5,423 nt of DNA from Acidobacteriota bacterium (GTDB lineage: Bacteria > Acidobacteriota > Terriglobia > Acidiferrales > UBA7541): positions 1 to 5,423 of the forward strand of contig PKUY01000237.1 in the NCBI GenBank assembly GCA_003131705.1, given 5' to 3'. Made by a program: the position numbers and the translations under genes. Positions 1-5,423 of the stretch are shown in pieces. The notes below the pieces were generated by a model. The model did not search any database. It had not been told where the DNA came from and saw only the letters and a list, made by a program, of their open reading frames with translations. Numbering within the stretch: position 1 is the first letter of the stretch; each line of letters begins with the position of its first letter.

Positions 1-1
1 G

Positions 2-1087
2 GTCAGCGATCTGCGCGAGCTGAAGGCCGATCCGGATGCTCCGGGTAGCGGCGTGGTTCTCGAATCGCGGATGGACAAGGGCCGCGGTCCGGTTGCCACC
101 GTTCTGGTGCAAAACGGCACGCTGCACGTGGGCGATGTTTTCATCGTAGGCGCGGTGTACGGAAAAGTCCGCGCGATGTTCGACGACCATGCGCAGGCCA
201 TCAAGCAGGCCGGTCCATCCACGCCAGTCGAAGTGCTTGGCTTGCAGGGTGTCCCTGAAGCGGGCGATCAGTTCCAAGTGGCCGACGAAGCGAAGGCGCG
301 GCACATCGTGGAATATCGCCAGGGAAAACAGCGCGAAGCCACTCTCGCGAAGAGTTCCTCAGGGCGACTGACGCTCGACCAATTGCACGAACAGCTTCGC
401 GTTGGTGAAGTGAAAGAACTGCCGGTAGTGATCAAGGCGGACGTGCAAGGATCGGTCGAAGTGCTCAGCGAGATGCTGACGAAAGCTTCCACCGATCAAG
501 TCACGCTGAAAGTGATTCAGGCAAATGTGGGTGCGGTGACCGAGTCCGACGTGATTCTCGCATCAGCCTCCAAAGCAATCATCGTCGCGTTCAACGTGCG
601 AGCGGACCGGAAGGCCAGCGATCTGGCGCAACGCGAGGGCGTGGACATCCGGCAGCACACGATTATTTACGAACTGCTGGACGAGATGAAGAGGGCTTTG
701 TCCGGATTGCTCGCGCCGATCATCAAGGAAACGCAGCTCGGGCGAGCGGAGGTTCGCAATACGTTCCGGGTGAAGGGTTCCGGGACGATCGCAGGCTGCT
801 CGGTGCAGGACGGCATCATGAAGCGCGACGCGGAGGTGCGCGTGCTGCGCGACAACGCGGTCGTCTATACGGGCAGAATTGTCTCGCTGAAGCGTTTCAA
901 GGAAGATGCGAACGAAGTGCGCTCCGGGTTCGAGTGCGGCGTCGGGATTTCGAATTTCAACGACGTGAAAGTGGGCGACATACTCGAATGCTTCAAGATT
1001 GAAAAGTCGCAACCTTTGGAACTTTCGAGCCCGCCGGATCGTGGGGCCCGGCCACAGGCCGGCGCCGAAGCAAGGCGCAACGCTTAA
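2..1087 (+). CDS. infB: Translation initiation factor IF-2, C-terminal part (5' end outside window)
   Basis: IF-2 is the GTPase that brings fMet-tRNA to the 30S P site and promotes subunit joining. The frame is open from base 2 and gives 361 visible residues; the N-terminal region and G domain lie upstream. Visible in order: the beta-barrel domain II (about residues 1-97, with [17 protein letters not shown]), the IF-2 C1 domain (about 122-205, with [16 protein letters not shown] and VGAVTESDV), and the C2 fMet-tRNA-binding domain (about 218-334, with the conserved [16 protein letters not shown] near 311-326). Family members usually end soon after this last motif. Here about 25 residues follow ([20 protein letters not shown] at the end), rich in Ala, Arg and Pro, with a strong hairpin in the DNA. 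The tail may come from a repeat that displaced the original stop; this is inference. It is probably co-transcribed with ylxP, rbfA and truB. The identification is very secure. Confidence 0.97.
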   Translation, partial: VSDLRELKADPDAPGSGVVLESRMDKGRGPVATVLVQNGTLHVGDVFIVGAVYGKVRAMFDDHAQAIKQAGPSTPVEVLGLQGVPEAGDQFQVADEAKARHIVEYRQGKQREATLAKSSSGRLTLDQLHEQLRVGEVKELPVVIKADVQGSVEVLSEMLTKASTDQVTLKVIQANVGAVTESDVILASASKAIIVAFNVRADRKASDLAQREGVDIRQHTIIYELLDEMKRALSGLLAPIIKETQLGRAEVRNTFRVKGSGTIAGCSVQDGIMKRDAEVRVLRDNAVVYTGRIVSLKRFKEDANEVRSGFECGVGISNFNDVKVGDILECFKIEKSQPLELSSPPDRGARPQAGAEARRNA

Positions 1088-1158
1088 CGGAGAAATCGCG
1101 TTTCGTTGCGAGCCGCATGACGCGTTGAATGGAACCGCCTTCGGCCCGCGTTCCCATT
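1048..1158. repeat. Cluster of inverted repeats across the infB 3' end and following gap
   Basis: Three hairpins can be read directly. (a) CCGGCC/GGCCGG at 1048-1053 and 1057-1062 is a 6-bp stem with a 3-base loop inside the infB tail. (b) CGCAACG/CGTTGCG at 1076-1082 and 1104-1110, with inner AACG/CGTT at 1086-1089 and 1099-1102, encloses the infB stop codon. (c) 1128-1158 pairs AAT+GGAAC+GC with GC+GTTCC+ATT, with single-base bulges at 1136 and 1155. A weaker fourth stem, CTGGG/CCCAG, lies at 1193-1197 and 1206-1210. None is followed by a T-run, so a classical intrinsic terminator is unlikely. The structures could mark a dispersed palindromic repeat or an mRNA processing or stability element. 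The rest of the 148-base gap shows no coding signal. Confidence 0.5.
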
Positions 1159-1235
1159 GAAAAGGGCGCAGTGTCTGACTGAATTTCTGCGGCTGGGCTC
1201 CCTTCCCCAGACGATTTGGGTAAGGACACGCTGAA

Positions 1236-1529
1236 ATGCCGATCGGTCTCCTCACGCTGGAAATTCACATCGCTGATGCGCAGTCGCTCAAAGACAAGCG
1301 GCAGGTGCTGCGCAGTCTGAAGGATCGTTTGCGCGCGCGCTTTAACGTGGCTGTCGCCGAACTCGAGCATCAGGAATTGTGGCAGCGAGCGCGTGTCGGC
1401 GTGGTGAGTATTTCGAGCGACGGAAAACATTTGCAAGAATCGATGCATGCGGTTGCGGCTGAATCGGAGCGCGTCCTGGGGCGCGATCTCCTTTCGCAAG
1501 AGATCGAATACTTTGAGGAAGCGGAATGA
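1236..1529 (+). CDS. ylxP: YlxP-like DUF503 family protein
   Basis: This 97-residue protein belongs to the DUF503/YlxP family, recognised by the start MPIGLLTLEIHIADAQSLKDK, the following KRQVLRSLKDRLRARFNVAVAELEHQELWQRARVG segment (given here only as its key region, residues 20-54), and a C-terminal helix ending in EYFEEAE. Family members are about 90-100 residues long, so this one is complete. Their molecular role is not established; the fold is thought to be a small alpha/beta domain. In Bacillus subtilis ylxP also sits between infB and rbfA, which supports a link to translation or ribosome assembly. The ATG at 1236 has an AAGGA ribosome-binding site at 1222-1226. The stop overlaps the rbfA start (ATGA), suggesting translational coupling. 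There is no signal peptide or membrane segment, so it is expected to be cytoplasmic. Confidence 0.9.
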   Translation: MPIGLLTLEIHIADAQSLKDKRQVLRSLKDRLRARFNVAVAELEHQELWQRARVGVVSISSDGKHLQESMHAVAAESERVLGRDLLSQEIEYFEEAE

Positions 1530-1888
1530 CGGTTGCGGGATATCGGCCGGCGCGAATCGCGGAAGAAATCCGAAACGAAATCGGATTGATGCTCGCGGGC
1601 GAACTAAAGGATCCGAGGCTGGCGCTGCCTCTGATCGTCACGGAGGTTCGCCTGGGAGCCGGGATGCGCACGGTGCGCGTGTTCGTGCGCCTCGAAGGCG
1701 ATGAGAAGGAGCGCGCGTCCGCGCTGAAGGGTTTGAAGGCTGCAGGGGGATACGTGCGGCACGAATTGGTGGAACGGCTGCGCTTGCGGCGCGCTCCCGA
1801 AATCATTTTCCATCCGGACCAATCGGAAGAGTACGGCCAGCACATCGACGAATTATTGCGAAAGGTCAGTCCCCCGGAGAAATCGTAG
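1526..1888 (+). CDS. rbfA: 30S ribosome-binding factor A
   Basis: RbfA binds the immature 30S subunit near the 5' end of 16S rRNA (helix 1) and helps its late maturation, especially in the cold. The protein has 120 residues, the usual size, and is a single KH-like domain. Family marks visible are YRPARIAEEIRNEIG at the N-terminus, LKDPRLALPLIVTEVRL (the DPR motif followed by a beta-strand), the A-G-x-V-R-x-E-L turn (AAGGYVRHELVERLRLRR), and the C-terminal APEIIFHPDQSEEYGQHIDELL. The common 'D/S-x-D-L-x-x-A' stretch after the first strand is replaced by GAGMRTVRVFVRL. The start ATG at 1526 overlaps the ylxP stop by four bases and has GAGGAA at 1515-1520, inside ylxP. The TAG stop at 1886-1888 lies within the left arm of a palindromic element (1883-1937). 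Confidence 0.94.
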   Translation: MTVAGYRPARIAEEIRNEIGLMLAGELKDPRLALPLIVTEVRLGAGMRTVRVFVRLEGDEKERASALKGLKAAGGYVRHELVERLRLRRAPEIIFHPDQSEEYGQHIDELLRKVSPPEKS

Positions 1889-1937
1889 CGGGGCGCGCAG
1901 CCCTTGCAGATTTGCCGGCTCGAATCCGGCGCTACGA
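1883..1937. repeat. tRNA-like palindromic mini-element between rbfA and truB
   Basis: A 55-base segment is closed by a perfect 7-bp inverted repeat, TCGTAGC (1883-1889) with GCTACGA (1931-1937). Abutting the right arm without a gap is a 5-bp stem, GCCGG (1914-1918) with CCGGC (1926-1930), around a 7-base loop CTCGAAT. That is the geometry of a tRNA acceptor stem plus T arm. The remaining 24 bases contain a short hairpin, GGGC (1891-1894) and GCCC (1900-1903), instead of D and anticodon arms. There is no anticodon arm and no CCA end, so it is not a working tRNA gene. It is best seen as a REP-like or tRNA-derived dispersed element, or as a structured RNA in the operon mRNA. The pairing is seen directly; its origin and role are inference. 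Confidence 0.6.
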
Positions 1938-1943
1938 GACGAA

Positions 1944-2924
1944 ATGCCACGGACACCACAACCTCCACCGATTGACGGAATCCTCGTCGTCGACAAGCCG
2001 CGCGGGAAGACCTCGCATGATGTCGTCGAAGCGGTGCGCCGGCTCGTCGGATTCCGGCAGATCGGGCATCTCGGGACGCTCGATCCGCTTGCGACGGGCG
2101 TGCTGGTGCTCGCGCTCGGGAAAGCCACGCGACTGGCAAGATTTTATACGGGGCGCCGCAAGCGCTATACCTGCGCGGTGCGGTTCGGGTTCGCAACGGA
2201 CACCTATGACGCGGACGGCGAAGCAGTTTCCGAGGACGCGGCTCCCACACTGGATTTCGAGCAGCTTCAAACTCTGGCGTCGCAATTCGTTGGCAAGATA
2301 CTGCAGACTCCTCCGTCGTTCTCGGCAAAGAAAGTTCACGGACAGCGGGCGCACGAACTCGCGCGACGGCACAAGCCCGTGAATCTGGAACCGGTCGCCG
2401 TGGAGGTTTACGAATTCCGTCTGATAGGCGTGGAAGGTCCGGTCGCGCGATTCGCGGTGGAATGCGGCGCCGGAACTTACATTCGTTCGCTCGCGCACGA
2501 CATGGGTAAATTGCAGGGGTCCGGCGCGCACCTGGCGGAAATCGTGCGCACGGCAGTGGGAGAGTTCACGCTCGACCATGCGGTTCCCCTAGCGGAGCTT
2601 GCTGAGGATGCGAAGGCCGGAAAGCTGGAAGCGCGCGTAATCCGTCTCGAGAATCTGCTGCCGGAATTGCCGCGCGCCACCGTGCTGCCAATTGTCGAAA
2701 AGCGCGTGCAGCACGGAGCGAAGTTTAATCTGACGCTCGCGCAGATTCAGCCAGGCCAGGTGACCGCAGCACAGGGCGCTCCGGCAGTCCTCGATTCAGG
2801 AGAGTGGCATCCTTCGCGGCTGCGCGTGTTCAATCAACAGGGGCAATTGGTCGCGATTGCCGAACCTGTGGTGCCGCGCACCTACCAGCCAGTGGTGGTC
2901 CTCGAAACTGCTCCGCAATCCTAG
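1944..2924 (+). CDS. truB: tRNA pseudouridine(55) synthase TruB
   Basis: TruB isomerises uridine 55 in the T loop of most tRNAs to pseudouridine and also acts as a tRNA-folding chaperone. The 326-residue protein is full length. It starts with the typical GILVVDKPRGKTSHDVV. The catalytic aspartate is Asp47 in GHLGTLDPLATGVL. KRYTCAVRFG (73-82) carries the conserved tyrosine at 75, QTPPSFSAKKVHGQRAHELA (121-140) matches the family's PPxYSAxK motif with Phe in place of Tyr, and CGAGTYIRSLAHDMG (174-188) carries Arg181. Residues from about 250 to 310 form a PUA-like RNA-binding end. It follows rbfA by 55 bases, with a structured element between them. The ribosome-binding site of the ATG at 1944 is weak (a GAGACGA stretch overlapping and following the element's right arm). 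It is the last gene of the + strand operon here. Confidence 0.97.
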   Translation: MPRTPQPPPIDGILVVDKPRGKTSHDVVEAVRRLVGFRQIGHLGTLDPLATGVLVLALGKATRLARFYTGRRKRYTCAVRFGFATDTYDADGEAVSEDAAPTLDFEQLQTLASQFVGKILQTPPSFSAKKVHGQRAHELARRHKPVNLEPVAVEVYEFRLIGVEGPVARFAVECGAGTYIRSLAHDMGKLQGSGAHLAEIVRTAVGEFTLDHAVPLAELAEDAKAGKLEARVIRLENLLPELPRATVLPIVEKRVQHGAKFNLTLAQIQPGQVTAAQGAPAVLDSGEWHPSRLRVFNQQGQLVAIAEPVVPRTYQPVVVLETAPQS

Positions 2925-3071
2925 AAGTTTCCTCGCGGTTCGCTGCAAATTCAAATCTAAAAAGTTTTGTGAGCCTGTGTAAGCCTGTGGCCGACAAATG
3001 CAGGAGACACAGACGAACCCGTGCCACAGAACCGGGAGCGGCGGCGCTGGCACGCGATGAGCGGGATTCTA
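2925..3071. other. Convergent intergenic region with inverted and direct repeats
   Basis: This gap separates the stops of truB (+) and the secretin gene (-). CGTGCCA (3020-3026) pairs with TGGCACG (3048-3054), a 7-bp stem with a 21-base GC-rich loop. This could help end transcription from both sides, but no T-run follows it on either strand, so it is not a convincing intrinsic terminator. An 8-base unit AGCCTGTG occurs at 2972-2979 and again at 2982-2989. An A/T-rich patch lies at about 2947-2970. No gene or promoter is recognised here. Confidence 0.4.
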
Positions 3072-5423
3072 TTACGGGGGTGGAGCCTGGGCGGGAGGAG
3101 GAGCTTGCACGCCGGTCGGACCTTCGCTCGAGCCTTGACCAGCGTAGATAAAGTGATCCTTGCGCGGCGCAAGACGAACCATGCGCGGCGTGACTAAAAT
3201 CAGTAACTCGCTGTCCTGCTGCTGGGCATTCTGGTCTTGATCGAAAAGGCCGACAACCGGAACGGCGGCAATTCCCGGCGTACCGACGATGGCGTTGGTG
3301 ACCTGAGACTGAAGGAAGCCCGCCAGGACAGCGGTTTCGTTTTGCTTGAGGCGCACGGTCTGCTCGACAGATTCGTTGCTGATTACCGGAATGGAGTTGA
3401 TGCTCCGTCCGGAGACGCTGCTGATGCCGAAGGCGAGCTGGAGCGTCACGTCGTTGTTCGGATGGATGCGCGGCGTGGCTTTTACCTTGAGGCCGACGTC
3501 AAGATACTCGATTCCGGGGTAGGGCGTGCCGACTGATCCCAACGAGGAACCAAAGAGGCTGGCAGAGTCGAGAATCACTGTGACCTCCGCGGCTCCGTTG
3601 TCCGCGGTGACGACATCCGGGAGGCCGTCGCCGTTGAAATCAGCCGACGCGATCGCAACAGGGGCGCTGCCCACCGGCAATTCAGAAAGAATCGTGAAAG
3701 TGTTGTTGGGTGAATTTATTAGGACCGTGACTGCGTTGTCTGTCTCATCCGTGACGACCAGGTCGGGTGCGCCATCGCCGTTGTAGTCAGCTACGGCAAT
3801 CGCGATCGGGCCAGCGCCGGCGGGGAAAAACGTCTGAGGCCCGAACGTGCCGTTTCCCTCGTTTGTCTGGTTGGGATTCGGGTTTCCTAGAAGAATTGAA
3901 ACGCTGTTGCCCGTTACCGCTCCACCACCGGCGGCGGTGGATGGCGCTCCGCTATTGGCTACCGCGAGATCGAGGATGCCATCTCTGTTGAAGTCTCCCG
4001 TGGCCACAAACGCCGGGGTGTTCCCCACGGGATAAGGTGAGTCAGGCGCCTGGGTGAACGTACCGTCGCCGTTGCCGAGGAACACTTGCACGAGGCCAGA
4101 GTTGTTGGTGACGTTTGGCTTTTCGGTGACAACCAGATCCGTGTGGCCGCTGTTGGTAAAATTGCCGGTGACGAGTGCGGTGGGCGTAAAACCAGCGGCG
4201 AGTTGGATCAGAGGGGGCGTGGCAGGCTTGAACGTGCCGTCGCCATTGCCGAGGAGAATCGAAATTGTATCGTCGGCCTGATTCGCGACGGCGACGCGCT
4301 CAAATCCGTCTCGGTTGAAATCACCCGTGACGACGTACACCGGAGACTTGCCGACCGCGATTGGGGATTGGCCCGCTTCGGTGAAAGTGCCGTCGCCATT
4401 TCCAAGCAGAATCGCGACGCTGCCCGCACCGGTGGTCGAGTTGATGAGCGACACCGCAAGATCGTGATGGCCACTGCTTGTAAATTGAGCCGTGGCCAGA
4501 GAGGTGGGGCTGAAGCCAGTTGGAAGTTGGACCAAGGTTTGCGCAAGAAACGTGCCGTCGCCGTTGCCTGGGAGAATCGAAAGTGTGTCGTCGGCCTGAT
4601 TCGCGACGGCGATATCGATGTTGCTCACGGAAAGAGTGTCATGGAAATCGGCCGTGACGACGGAAACCGGTTTGTTGCCCGCTGGATAATTCGTGATTGG
4701 ATTGACCGAGCTGTTGATGGCGCCCGGCCCCGTTCCCGACACCAGACTCGGAGAGAACGTGCTAAGTGAAACGGGAATGCGGTCTCCGACGAAGAATGTC
4801 GCCGGTTGGCCATCCTGCGCGCGAAGTAGGACGCGGCGCCCGTGCTGCACGAGCGAAAGCATCTCCGAAAAATTTGCGGCGGCACCGGGCAGCGTGGCGA
4901 AGAAAGTCGACACACCTCCTCCGAATGCGATCAGCGGCGGGACGGACGAGCTCCCGAAAATCTGCTCGATGACGTTGACCAAGCCCTCGCCGGACTGTTG
5001 GGCCTCCTGAATCTGCTGCGTGCTGACAGTAAATACCTGAGAATGTTGTGGCGGAGTGATCCCAAGCTGGCGCGCGTAGTCTTTGTCCACTTCGAGGATT
5101 TCGATTTCAAGAATCAGCTCGCCGGTGGGCTGCTCGAGATTGTCGATCAGGTCCGCTGCCACGGCGATGGCCCGGGGTGACGCACGCAGGGTGAGGGTGC
5201 GGCTGGACGTGTCCATATCCGAACGGGTGATCCCGGCAATTTCGCGGACCATGCGCAGGATTTCGGTCATCTGGTCGGGCGTCTCGGAAGCGGGAAGCAG
5301 TACAGTGCGGACGACGGATGGCTCGTAGTCTTTGAGTTTTTGCGGAGTGTTTTCCGAAACGAAAAACAGGCGCCGCGTGAGTGGCCGCCAGAACGTACCG
5401 GTCATCTCACCGAGCAAACGCGT
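3072..5423 (-). CDS. Secretin (GspD/PilQ family) with an inserted seven-repeat FG-GAP propeller; 5' end outside window
   Basis: Secretins form the multimeric outer-membrane channel of type II secretion and type IV pilus systems. There are 783 visible residues, numbered from the right edge; the frame is open to that edge, so the N-terminus (signal peptide and first N domains) is missing. Residues about 39-97 look like a secretin N-domain (RTVLLPASE to LTLRASPRAIAVAADLI). The secretin core starts at GELILEIEILEVDKDYARQLG (about 101-121) and runs to DGQPATFFVGDRIPV (about 204-218). Residues about 245-619 are seven FG-GAP/VCBS repeats. The core then resumes with YPGIEYLDVGLKVKATPRI (about 635-653), continues through VPVVGLF (721-727), and ends with ELLILVTPRMV (739-749). 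A Pro/Ala tail (QAPPPAQAPPP) ends the protein. The core lacks the usual Ser-x-Pro segment before DGQPA. Whether it serves secretion or pili cannot be told without the neighbours further right. It is convergent with truB and is not part of that operon. Confidence 0.9.
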   Translation of the reverse strand, partial: TRLLGEMTGTFWRPLTRRLFFVSENTPQKLKDYEPSVVRTVLLPASETPDQMTEILRMVREIAGITRSDMDTSSRTLTLRASPRAIAVAADLIDNLEQPTGELILEIEILEVDKDYARQLGITPPQHSQVFTVSTQQIQEAQQSGEGLVNVIEQIFGSSSVPPLIAFGGGVSTFFATLPGAAANFSEMLSLVQHGRRVLLRAQDGQPATFFVGDRIPVSLSTFSPSLVSGTGPGAINSSVNPITNYPAGNKPVSVVTADFHDTLSVSNIDIAVANQADDTLSILPGNGDGTFLAQTLVQLPTGFSPTSLATAQFTSSGHHDLAVSLINSTTGAGSVAILLGNGDGTFTEAGQSPIAVGKSPVYVVTGDFNRDGFERVAVANQADDTISILLGNGDGTFKPATPPLIQLAAGFTPTALVTGNFTNSGHTDLVVTEKPNVTNNSGLVQVFLGNGDGTFTQAPDSPYPVGNTPAFVATGDFNRDGILDLAVANSGAPSTAAGGGAVTGNSVSILLGNPNPNQTNEGNGTFGPQTFFPAGAGPIAIAVADYNGDGAPDLVVTDETDNAVTVLINSPNNTFTILSELPVGSAPVAIASADFNGDGLPDVVTADNGAAEVTVILDSASLFGSSLGSVGTPYPGIEYLDVGLKVKATPRIHPNNDVTLQLAFGISSVSGRSINSIPVISNESVEQTVRLKQNETAVLAGFLQSQVTNAIVGTPGIAAVPVVGLFDQDQNAQQQDSELLILVTPRMVRLAPRKDHFIYAGQGSSEGPTGVQAPPPAQAPPP
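3567..4691 (-). repeat. Seven tandem FG-GAP/VCBS repeats (beta-propeller) inside the secretin gene
   Basis: The blades are, in protein order: 4691-4548, 4547-4383, 4382-4230, 4229-4056, 4055-3843, 3842-3696 and 3695-3567. Most end in a form of ILLGNGDGTF. Calcium-binding D-x-N-x-D-G loops are intact in blades 3 (DFNRDGF), 5 (DFNRDGILD), 6 (DYNGDGAPD) and 7 (DFNGDGLPD). They are degraded in blades 1 (DFHDTLSVSNID), 2 (QFTSSGHHD) and 4 (NFTNSGHTD). Blades 1 and 3 share VANQADDT(L/I)SIL, and blades 2 and 4 share GF(S/T)PT and F-T-x-S-G-H. This points to duplication of a two-blade unit, supported by a 25-base exact direct repeat at 4270-4294 and 4588-4612, 318 bases (106 codons) apart. Seven is the blade number of integrin-alpha propellers. 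FG-GAP propellers typically act outside the cytoplasm in adhesion or ligand binding. Confidence 0.88.

Noticed and set aside
563..1255. A 230-codon open frame on the - strand opposite infB
   Set aside because: It is antisense to the conserved IF-2 C-terminal domains and shows no family features or convincing start.
1883..1937. A true tRNA gene between rbfA and truB
   Set aside because: Only acceptor-like and T-arm-like stems are present. The 24 bases between them are too few for D and anticodon arms, T54 is C, and there is no CCA.
1342..2328. A 328-codon open frame on the - strand across ylxP, rbfA and truB
   Set aside because: It is antisense to three well-identified genes. The translation is Arg/Ser/Pro-rich without any family resemblance, typical of a shadow frame in GC-rich DNA.
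4056..4691. A CRISPR-like array of regularly spaced repeats
   Set aside because: The repeated GC-rich words are codons for the GNGDGTF ends of protein repeats. Spacing is uneven (about 43-71 codons) and the frame stays open.
4086..4769. A 227-codon open frame on the + strand opposite the secretin repeats
   Set aside because: It mirrors the FG-GAP codons, contains repeated nonsense motifs, and has no recognisable domain, while the opposite strand has strong family motifs.

Overview
The window is GC-rich, gene-dense bacterial DNA. It holds the end of a translation/ribosome-biogenesis operon on the + strand, followed by a large convergent secretin gene on the - strand that runs off the right edge. 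The gene order infB - ylxP (DUF503) - rbfA - truB is widespread in bacteria. The secretin style (shortened core motif, 'LLGNGDGTF' FG-GAP/VCBS repeats) and the base composition suggest an acidobacterium or a similar soil bacterium. That assignment is inference from general familiarity with these proteins; nothing in the window proves it.

Layout. 2-1087: C-terminal part of initiation factor IF-2, with its 5' end outside the window and an unusual short tail. 1088-1235: a gap that, together with the infB end, carries a run of inverted repeats. 1236-1529: a YlxP/DUF503 small protein. 1526-1888: ribosome-binding factor A, overlapping ylxP by ATGA. 1883-1937: a compact palindromic element folding like the acceptor and T arms of a tRNA. 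It overlaps the rbfA stop and ends just before truB. 1944-2924: tRNA pseudouridine-55 synthase TruB. 2925-3071: convergent intergenic region with one inverted repeat and a short direct repeat. 3072-5423 (-): secretin-family outer-membrane channel subunit, 5' end missing.

The four + strand genes act together: IF-2 places initiator tRNA on the ribosome, RbfA matures the 30S subunit, TruB modifies U55 in the T loop of tRNAs, and YlxP is a conserved partner of unknown function. The secretin belongs to a different process, type II secretion or type IV pilus export.

The most notable item is inside the secretin. About 375 residues forming seven FG-GAP/VCBS repeats, the number needed for a complete integrin-like beta-propeller, are inserted between two conserved halves of the secretin core. 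The reading frame is open throughout, so this looks like a real domain insertion. The second item is the tRNA-like mini-element between rbfA and truB.
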